Part shown: piece by piece, positions 1-5,313 of the stretch
Layout of the letters: each line of letters starts with the position of its first letter
Position numbering within the stretch: the stretch's first letter is position 1
Source: a bacterium
GTDB lineage: Bacteria > UBA10199 > DSSB01
Direction of reading: 5' to 3'
Length of the DNA: 10,752 nt
NCBI GenBank assembly: GCA_030426445.1
Contig: JAUHYS010000047.1
Span: 1 to 10,752 of the forward strand
Notes under the pieces: generated by a model
Told to the model about the DNA's origin: nothing
The model's input: only the letters and a program-made list of their open reading frames with translations
The model's database searches: none
Translations under genes and position numbers: made by a program

Positions 1-1467
1 TAAAGTGACGGGAGCTAAAATATTGCCACTACCATCACTTGGGTAGACGAGTATCTTGGCTTCTAGTTGATCAATCATAGCAAAAAATTGCGAAATACTG
101 ACCGCAGCTTCATCGGTATTGCTTTCGTAGGCCTCTATGCTAAAGCGTCCCGCCTTAACGACGCTTGCGTATGAAAGGTCGTAATTAGTAGGAAGTTCAA
201 AAGTAAAAGTATCCCAGTTTTGTAAGTTGTGGCTTCCATCATTGATGAGGTATCTTATAAAATTAGTGTCTCCGGCGTCACTCTCGGTGACGATGACATC
301 CAACCTTTGGTCTCCATTAAAGTCTCCCGCTGCAATTGAGTTACTATAACCGTTGGTTAATGGAAAAACGCGGCCATCGTTGATATCATTAGGACAGTCC
401 CAACTACAATTTCCAGTATCTTGACATAAGATCGCAGCTCCACTTCCTGGCAAAGTCGCATCAATTGCAAAGATTAAATCGTTTTTTGGATTTAGATCTG
501 AGCTAAAATTACCTTGAGCTAAACTCATGCGAGTGACACTATTTTCATCAATAGGTACGGGAAGACTGTGATAATCATTCCCCAAGTTATTGTCTTCTAT
601 GCCATTGCCGTTATTTTCTAGTACCATGAAACCTAATTCGTGGTTTTGTAAGTTTTGGTGTTTTACTGCAATGATGGCTTCGTCTAAACCATCTTGATCA
701 CAGTCTGTTAAAAGCATCGCAGGTTGAGCTGAAAGGTTATTATTTACAGGTGAAAAACCCTGGGTTAACACATCTCCTATAGCTATTCCAAATGTCGCTG
801 TCATAAAAACGGCGCTACCTATATTGGCTTCTTCGGGAAATATTTCTCCCGTCGGCAAGCCCCCTTGAGCTAAACTAGCTAAGGAGTGAATCGTTGCAGG
901 AGGGGGGATACCCTCTGATGGTGGGCTGACAAGCGTCATCGCTAAATCATCAAAGTTACTGTCAGAAAATAATTTTCCGGCTTGTAAGGTCCCCATGCGG
1001 ACGGCAGCGTCATTCATTAAATTCATATTGTATGAAGGCAGCAGCCCGTTATTCATTGGAATAGCTGTTTCAAACTGTGATTCGTGATCTCCTCCTAAGT
1101 TTTCGCAGTTCTGAATCGGGCCTACCTGATTGAGTTTTCCTTTATTGACTATGAAAGCATTTGTAAGAGGGGCAAAGTCCATGGGTAGCGGAAAAAAAAC
1201 GGGATCTAATTGAGTGACACAGTCAGGATAGGAGCTTTCATTAAATTGACTGCAAAGCACAGCGTGGCTCACGTATGGGTTGCCGAAATTTTGTATCATG
1301 GGATCAATGAATTCTCCAGGAACAAGTATTTCTTCGCAAGGTTGTAAATTATTTTGAAATAAAGCCTGAGCATGAGGAGTATAAAAAAAACTGAAGCTAA
1401 GAATAAAAACAAGTTGAAATAAACTGAGTTTTTTAAATTTTAGTTTGGGGAAAAATAACATAGTCAT
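1..1467 (-). CDS. Secreted FG-GAP/VCBS-type repeat protein, C-terminus outside window
   Basis: An open frame of 489 codons runs from ATG at 1467 to the window edge without a stop, so the C-terminus is missing. The N-terminus is a classical signal peptide: lysines at residues 8-13, a hydrophobic core at 15-30, and a likely cleavage after Ala35 (PHAQA). The mature part has at least five repeats of the pattern small-Gly-Asp/Asn-Phe...Asp-x-aliphatic, near residues 161-180, 252-268, 316-334, 377-394 and 436-459. The clearest are GDFNGDQRLD (381-390) and TDCDQDGLDE (254-263), whose spaced acidic residues match the calcium-binding loops of FG-GAP/VCBS blades. Such repeats usually fold into an integrin-alpha-like beta-propeller in exported proteins. 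Several cysteines (44, 72, 83, 121) suggest disulfides in an oxidising compartment. A weak GGATA lies 5 nt before the start; ATG at 1461 is an alternative. Ligand and function are unknown. Confidence 0.8.
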   Translation of the reverse strand, partial: MTMLFFPKLKFKKLSLFQLVFILSFSFFYTPHAQALFQNNLQPCEEILVPGEFIDPMIQNFGNPYVSHAVLCSQFNESSYPDCVTQLDPVFFPLPMDFAPLTNAFIVNKGKLNQVGPIQNCENLGGDHESQFETAIPMNNGLLPSYNMNLMNDAAVRMGTLQAGKLFSDSNFDDLAMTLVSPPSEGIPPPATIHSLASLAQGGLPTGEIFPEEANIGSAVFMTATFGIAIGDVLTQGFSPVNNNLSAQPAMLLTDCDQDGLDEAIIAVKHQNLQNHELGFMVLENNGNGIEDNNLGNDYHSLPVPIDENSVTRMSLAQGNFSSDLNPKNDLIFAIDATLPGSGAAILCQDTGNCSWDCPNDINDGRVFPLTNGYSNSIAAGDFNGDQRLDVIVTESDAGDTNFIRYLINDGSHNLQNWDTFTFELPTNYDLSYASVVKAGRFSIEAYESNTDEAAVSISQFFAMIDQLEAKILVYPSDGSGNILAPVTL

Positions 1468-1647
1468 GATGGTATCCGATAAATGGATGGTGCTTGTTTG
1501 AATTTTATTTATAAACTTAGTAGTAAATATTTATTAAAATAATTTTTTTCTGATAAAAAAATATATCTAAAAAAGCAATAGTAAATACTTGTGTTAAAAA
1601 ATGTTTTTTATTTGTTAAGGTTTGTAGAGTGTTTTACAAAACTTTTG

Positions 1648-1667
1648 AAGCCTGACCTTAAAGGCTT
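1648..1667 (-). terminator. Weak hairpin after the MscS-family gene
   Basis: A 6-bp inverted repeat (AAGCCT / AGGCTT, 8-nt loop) starts 5 nt past the stop codon of the channel gene on the minus strand. The run that follows is CAAAAGTTTTG rather than a clean T-tract, so termination is plausible but not convincing. It is the only hairpin of note in the AT-rich gap separating this gene from the FG-GAP gene downstream. Confidence 0.3.
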
Positions 1668-1672
1668 TCTAA

Positions 1673-2734
1673 TTAATTTTCTGAGTTTTCAATATTTGCG
1701 ATCTGTGAACTGATTAATTTAATTTGCTCTTCTAGTTTATACAATTGCTGTTTTAAGTTTTCTTTTTTTGCTTTGTTTTTTGTTCGCTGCAATAGCGCTT
1801 CTAATTTTTTTTTCTGATCCGTAAGTAAATGAACTCTATCTAATAAAAGCTCTTTTGATTCGGCTTCTTCTGCTTTGTCAAAAATAATCTCTTCTGGGGT
1901 ATTATTTTTTTCTTTTTTTCTTGAGTGTAAAACAGAGTTTGGAATGATTTTTTGATTATTTTCTAGGTGTCTTTGATTCATGAAAGAAGGAGAGACAATT
2001 TCTATATTATTTTTATGTAGAACATCTAGCATGCAGGCTCTTAGGCGTGACCTCGCCGAAATAAGAGTTTTAACCTCTGTAAGAAATCCTGCCACGCGGT
2101 AAGTAATCGAAAAATCTCCTAGTTCTAAAATCTGAACAAAAGATTCTTTTAACTCGGCTACTTCAGCAGCCTCTATAAGTAAGCCTGTGATTTGGTTGTG
2201 AGATACATCATAACCAAGTGAGACTGTGGCCGAAACAATGGTTCCTGAAGAGCGTACTACTGTAACAGGATTAGTGACTAAATATAAATTTGGAAGAGTG
2301 GTCAGGTCTCGATCTTCAGTTTGAATTTCTGTATGTAATAAAGCTCTTTCAGAGACACGGCCAAAGTGATCTCCGGCTCTCAAAAAATCACCGGGACGAA
2401 AGTTTTCTACAGCACGTAGCATAAGGCCTGCCATTGCATTTCCCAAAAAGGTGGTAGAGGATAAAGCAATCGCTGCTGTAAATAGAATCCCTAACAGGCT
2501 TAAGAACTGGCCGCGCAAGGATTCACTGATGGGTAGAGTCAAGATGAAAAGCACAATGATTGTCGCTGTTAATACAAGCATCAATAATTGTCGGCCCAGT
2601 TGGTTCTCTGTTCTTGATGCGATTTTTTTAACAAAGAGAAAATAACGAAGCAATAGAATCAATGCGATACCGCCTAAAAGGACTAAAAAAGCAGGCCCCC
2701 AATTGCTAATATGTTTTGAAATGAAATTTTCCAT
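1673..2734 (-). CDS. MscS-family mechanosensitive channel with C-terminal coiled coil
   Basis: The 353-residue product is a small MscS-type inner-membrane channel, a family that opens under membrane tension to release solutes in hypo-osmotic shock. Three hydrophobic segments are visible: residues 13-35, 50-70 and 75-107. The last resembles the pore-lining TM3 helix and leads into the MscS-typical junction VENFRPGDFLRAGD (109-122). A beta domain follows, with LPNLYLVTNPV at 147-157, then an alpha/beta domain ending in IEIVSPSFMNQR (244-255), as in one MscS subgroup. Beyond this core is an unusual 95-residue tail, very rich in Lys and Glu, with heptad-like leucines at about 285-350, predicted to be a coiled coil. 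No Shine-Dalgarno sequence precedes the start; a promoter -10 element ends 5 nt before the ATG. The gene follows the thioesterase by about 200 bp and is probably transcribed separately. Confidence 0.88.
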   Translation of the reverse strand: MENFISKHISNWGPAFLVLLGGIALILLLRYFLFVKKIASRTENQLGRQLLMLVLTATIIVLFILTLPISESLRGQFLSLLGILFTAAIALSSTTFLGNAMAGLMLRAVENFRPGDFLRAGDHFGRVSERALLHTEIQTEDRDLTTLPNLYLVTNPVTVVRSSGTIVSATVSLGYDVSHNQITGLLIEAAEVAELKESFVQILELGDFSITYRVAGFLTEVKTLISARSRLRACMLDVLHKNNIEIVSPSFMNQRHLENNQKIIPNSVLHSRKKEKNNTPEEIIFDKAEEAESKELLLDRVHLLTDQKKKLEALLQRTKNKAKKENLKQQLYKLEEQIKLISSQIANIENSEN

Positions 2735-2739
2735 GCTGG

Positions 2740-2769
2740 TTTATAGTCAGAAAAATTCGCGATAGACAA
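2740..2769 (-). promoter_or_regulatory. Sigma-70-like promoter candidate for the MscS-family gene
   Basis: On the minus strand a -35-like TTGTCT (2769-2764) and a -10-like TATAAA (2745-2740) are separated by 18 bp, matching consensus at 4/6 and 5/6 positions. The -10 ends only 5 nt before the ATG, so transcription would start at or next to the start codon. An AACTT-TAT-AAGTT palindrome (2768-2780) overlaps the upstream edge. Confidence 0.4.
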
Positions 2770-2937
2770 CTTTATAAGTTTTGATGTTTTAATAAATTTC
2801 TATCAATATTTAAGTCTTAAAAAGCTTTTTTTGTGCATAAGTTGTTACGGCGAAGCTGGGTGAATATTTTTTCTTTTTGCACTGATGGCAAAGAACTTTT
2901 CTTTGATGGAATGAACTCTCCCTAACACTTCGGCCTC

Positions 2938-3693
2938 TTAACAATTTTGAGTTAACTTTGAGTTCAAGCTGGAAAAAAAATCAGCAGTTTTATGGTTTAA
3001 ATAAAAATGACCACCTGGGAAAATTTTTAAAGAAAATTCACCCGAGCTATGTTGTTTCCATTCCTTTAACTCTGCAACAGAGATTAAAGTATCGTCTTTT
3101 CCGCTAAAAACATGCAAGGGGCAGCTTAGTTTTTCTGTGTTTTGATATTGGTAAGTTTCTAAAATCTCCATATCGGATCTCACCGTCGGTAAAAGCATTT
3201 CAATTAAATCAGGGTGCTCCAAAACTTGCTTGGAAATACCGCCAAAGCTTTCTATTTTTTTTAATAAATCTACGTCTGAAAGTTGATGATAATTGTGATG
3301 CCAATTTCTATACAAATGCACCGGCAAAGAGGACGAAATAAAAACCCGTTGGGGTATAATAGAAAAATTTCTTTTAAGGTAACGGGTTAGTTCAAAGGCA
3401 ATCAAACCTCCCAAACTGTGGCCAAAAAAAGCAAAGGGACTTTTTAATTCTGGGAAGAAAAGTTTTGCAAGTTCTTCAATCAAAGGCTCTAAGCGAGTGA
3501 AGCCTGGCTCTTGAAATCGGGCTCCCCTTCCTGGCAATTGAACGGCATAAAGAGCTATCTGTGGGTCCAAATATTTGCCCCAAAGGCGATAGGTATAGAT
3601 GTCTCCTCCCGCAAAAGGAAAACAAAAGAGTTTACATTTTTCTTGGGAAGATTGAGAAAATTTTACCCACCATGGAGAGTTTTGCGACATCAT
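2938..3693 (-). CDS. Type II thioesterase (GrsT/TesA-like alpha/beta hydrolase)
   Basis: The 251-residue length is normal for stand-alone type II thioesterases, cytoplasmic enzymes that clear mis-primed or stalled acyl groups from carrier proteins of nonribosomal peptide and polyketide synthases. Family signatures in order: CFPFAGG (24-30) with the oxyanion-hole region, QLPGRGAR (52-59), the nucleophile elbow GHSLGG (91-96, Ser93), the acid motif SGKDD (197-201), and the catalytic histidine in FPGGHFYLN (225-233, His229). The triad therefore appears complete. The start is MetMet at 3693/3690; no clear ribosome binding site separates the two. The gene lies 59 bp downstream of the MoeB-like gene on the same strand, consistent with co-transcription. 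No synthase, acyl carrier protein or phosphopantetheinyl transferase is in the window, so its carrier-protein partner is unknown; a fatty-acid or orphan siderophore pathway elsewhere is possible. Confidence 0.9.
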   Translation of the reverse strand: MMSQNSPWWVKFSQSSQEKCKLFCFPFAGGDIYTYRLWGKYLDPQIALYAVQLPGRGARFQEPGFTRLEPLIEELAKLFFPELKSPFAFFGHSLGGLIAFELTRYLKRNFSIIPQRVFISSSLPVHLYRNWHHNYHQLSDVDLLKKIESFGGISKQVLEHPDLIEMLLPTVRSDMEILETYQYQNTEKLSCPLHVFSGKDDTLISVAELKEWKQHSSGEFSLKIFPGGHFYLNHKTADFFSSLNSKLTQNC

Positions 3694-3752
3694 GTTTTAA
3701 ACTTGAAGTCTGGGCGAAAGATTTTTCGTCCCTATATCTCATTAAGAAAAAA

Positions 3753-4925
3753 CTAGCGGTCTCCACCAGCGAGGCGACAAAAACCTTCGTAGTCAATCAG
3801 CTCGGTAATACTGGGTTCTTTACCACAAACGGGGCAATTGGGGTCTTGACGTATCTTCATTTCACGGATTTTCATCTTGAGCGTATCAAAGACCAGTAGG
3901 CGTCCGACTAAAGGTTGACCAATATTTAATAGGAGTTTGAGGACTTCGATACCTTGGGTACAACCGATAATTCCTGGTAAGACTCCAAAGACTCCGGCTT
4001 CTTGACAGGAAGGCGCCATTTCTGGGGGAGGTGGTTCTGGATACAGACAACGATAACAGGGGCCTTCAAAAGGCATGTGCACCGTCACCTGACCTTCAAA
4101 ACGAAAAATGCTCGCATCCACTAAGGGCTTTTTAAGAAACACACAGGCATCATTGATCAGATAACGCGTGGGAAAATTATCACAGCCATTCACGATGACA
4201 TCGTAATCTTTGATGATGTCCATGACATTTTCGCTGCTGAGTTTTTCGCGGTAGGTAATCACATTAATGTCTGGATTTAAGGCTTTCAGGGTTTCCTTAG
4301 CGGATTCGACCTTAGGTTCCCCCACACGAGATTCGTTATGCAAAATCTGGCGTTGTAAATTAGAACGATCTACCACGTCATCATCAATAATGCCTATCGT
4401 TCCAACGCCAGCTGCCGCTAAATAATAGGCTGTGGGCGAACCGAGACCACCGGCTCCCACCAAAAAGACTTTGGACTGTAAAAGCTTAACCTGACCCGCT
4501 TCTTTGACTTCAGGCATGAGAATATGGCGAGAATAACGATCCAGTTGTGCATTATCTAAAAAAACTTGCTTTTCAGTTAGTCTTCCCTCTTTAGCCCATT
4601 GAGTATAACCCCCTATCAAAGAGTGGACCTTCTTGTACCCCAAGTTTTGCAAAGAATGCGCTGCCAGAGCCGAACGCGTTCCTCCTGCGCAATAAAGCAC
4701 GATTTCCTGATCGCGAATCGGTGCGATGTCTTCGACTTTTAGCTCCAAAAAACCTCGTGGAATCAAATGCGCTTGAGGAAGGTTGCCTTTTTCTTGCTCC
4801 TCTTTTTCACGCACATCAATTAAAACCAGTTTATCACCTGCACTTATTTTTTCTTGAAGTTGCTCGGTAGTCATTTCTGAAATTTCGGCCTTGGTTTTTT
4901 TTAGGACTTCTTGAAAACTTGCCAT
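3753..4925 (-). CDS. moeB: Rhodanese-MoeB/ThiF fusion adenylyltransferase
   Basis: This 390-residue protein joins a rhodanese domain (about 15-118) to an E1-like MoeB/ThiF domain (about 125-390). The rhodanese part has LIDVRE (35-40), the active-site loop CAGGTRS (79-85, Cys79) and GGYTQW (105-110). The E1 part starts with RYSRHILMPEV and carries the ATP-binding GAGGLG (157-162), DRSNLQRQ (186-193), NGCDNFPTRY (246-255), SCQEAGVFG (306-314, Cys307 at the MOCS3/Uba4 active-cysteine position) and two zinc CxxC pairs (Cys290/293 and Cys364/367). The family adenylates the C-terminal glycine of MoaD/ThiS-like carriers; the rhodanese supplies sulfur to form a thiocarboxylate for molybdopterin, thiamin or related synthesis. 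In MOCS3/MoeZ the rhodanese is C-terminal, whereas here it is N-terminal, an order also known in some proteobacterial MoeB proteins. No MoaD/ThiS gene lies in the window, so the exact pathway is open. Confidence 0.9.
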   Translation of the reverse strand: MASFQEVLKKTKAEISEMTTEQLQEKISAGDKLVLIDVREKEEQEKGNLPQAHLIPRGFLELKVEDIAPIRDQEIVLYCAGGTRSALAAHSLQNLGYKKVHSLIGGYTQWAKEGRLTEKQVFLDNAQLDRYSRHILMPEVKEAGQVKLLQSKVFLVGAGGLGSPTAYYLAAAGVGTIGIIDDDVVDRSNLQRQILHNESRVGEPKVESAKETLKALNPDINVITYREKLSSENVMDIIKDYDVIVNGCDNFPTRYLINDACVFLKKPLVDASIFRFEGQVTVHMPFEGPCYRCLYPEPPPPEMAPSCQEAGVFGVLPGIIGCTQGIEVLKLLLNIGQPLVGRLLVFDTLKMKIREMKIRQDPNCPVCGKEPSITELIDYEGFCRLAGGDR

Positions 4926-4941
4926 AATGGGGGTCTTTCTT

Positions 4942-4968
4942 TACTCTTTAAGTTTTTTATACTCTTTA
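4942..4968 (-). repeat. 9-bp direct repeat in the moeB leader
   Basis: TACTCTTTA occurs at 4942-4950 and again at 4960-4968 (plus-strand reading), 18 bp apart start to start, within the likely 5' untranslated region of the MoeB-like gene. It could be a binding site for a dimeric regulator or a chance event in AT-rich DNA; nothing decides between them. Confidence 0.35.
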
Positions 4969-4981
4969 TAGATCTACATTT

Positions 4982-5010
4982 AAGCTAACAGCGGAATATC
5001 AGACTGTCAA
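4982..5010 (-). promoter_or_regulatory. Extended -10 promoter candidate for moeB-thioesterase
   Basis: On the minus strand a perfect TTGACA (5010-5005) is followed after 17 bp by TAGCTT (4987-4982), which is preceded by TG plus one base, giving an extended -10 (TGTTAGCTT). The -10 hexamer itself is weak (3/6), but the perfect -35 and TG extension compensate. Transcription would begin near 4975, leaving a leader of about 50 nt before the ATG at 4925. Confidence 0.45.
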
Positions 5011-5029
5011 GAGTTGGCGATTTTCAAGG

Positions 5030-5058
5030 TTTACAATTTTAGACTTTATCTATATAAG
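5030..5058 (+). promoter_or_regulatory. Sigma-70-like promoter of the tRNA-Arg gene
   Basis: TTTACA (5030-5035, 5/6 to consensus) and TATAAG (5053-5058, 5/6) are spaced by exactly 17 bp. The predicted start near 5065 is a few bases before the mature tRNA 5' end at 5070, as expected for a single tRNA transcription unit. Its -35 lies about 20 bp from the -35 of the divergent moeB promoter candidate. Confidence 0.6.
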
Positions 5059-5069
5059 GTTCTCGCTCT

Positions 5070-5143
5070 GCGCTCGTAGCTCATCTGGATAGAGCACAAG
5101 CCTTCTAAGCTTGGGGTAGCAGGTTCGAGTCCTGCCGGGCGCA
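5070..5143 (+). tRNA. tRNA-Arg (anticodon UCU)
   Basis: The sequence folds into a complete cloverleaf. The acceptor stem GCGCTCG (5070-5076) pairs with CGGGCGC (5136-5142) with one T-G pair, and A5143 is the discriminator. The D arm is GCTC/GAGC (5079-5082, 5092-5095) with the conserved GG in its loop. The anticodon arm is CAAGC-CTTCTAA-GCTTG (5097-5113) with TCT at 5104-5106. The variable loop is GGGTA, and the T arm is GCAGG-TTCGAGT-CCTGC (5119-5135). The UCU anticodon reads AGA and AGG arginine codons. CCA is not encoded: the discriminator is followed by a T-run, so CCA must be added by nucleotidyltransferase. The gene stands alone in the divergent region between moeB and the sigma-54 activator. 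Confidence 0.97.
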
Positions 5144-5170
5144 TTTTTTAACTCAACCTAGTTAAAATAT

Positions 5171-5212
5171 ACTTTAAAGTCTATAAAACAACCTTGACGA
5201 CTTTGATAAAGT
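5171..5212. promoter_or_regulatory. Pair of ACTTT/AAAGT palindromes, possible operator
   Basis: Two related palindromes lie between the tRNA and the sigma-54 activator gene: ACTTTAAAGT (5171-5180) and ACTTT-GAT-AAAGT (5200-5212). Their centres are about 30 bp apart, close to three helical turns. A TTGACG hexamer (5194-5199) abuts the second one and could be a -35 element, though no good -10 follows at normal spacing. An operator role is speculative. Confidence 0.22.
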
Positions 5213-5302
5213 TCAATATTCACAGGATAGTTTAATTTGAGTGGAAGTGATTTTTTAAAACACCATGTTTGGGTGGATGGATAAGTGTAACTAAATACAC
5301 AT

Positions 5303-5308
5303 AAAGGA
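5303..5308 (+). promoter_or_regulatory. Ribosome binding site of the FHA activator
   Basis: AAAGGA ends 5 nt before the ATG at 5314, a good Shine-Dalgarno match that supports this start codon. Confidence 0.7.
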
Positions 5309-5313
5309 ATTTT

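Noticed and set aside
2819..2830. AAAAAGCTTTTT palindrome as an operator.
   Set aside because: It is a low-complexity A/T tract around AGCT, expected by chance in this AT-rich gap, with no related copy near another gene.
2881..2900. TGGCA-like sequence as a sigma-54 -24/-12 promoter.
   Set aside because: The -12 GC dinucleotide at the required spacing is missing, and no other convincing -24/-12 site was found in the gaps I scanned by eye.
2881..2910. CAAAG...CTTTG inverted repeat downstream of the thioesterase as a terminator.
   Set aside because: The stem is only 5 bp, A/T-rich and lacks a following T-run on the minus strand.
3511..3899. Plus-strand open frames across the thioesterase and moeB genes.
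   Set aside because: They are antisense to two clearly coding genes with complete family motifs, and their translations show no recognisable protein features.
5070..5143. tRNA gene as an integration site of a mobile island.
   Set aside because: No integrase gene and no repeated copy of the tRNA 3' end was seen elsewhere in the window.
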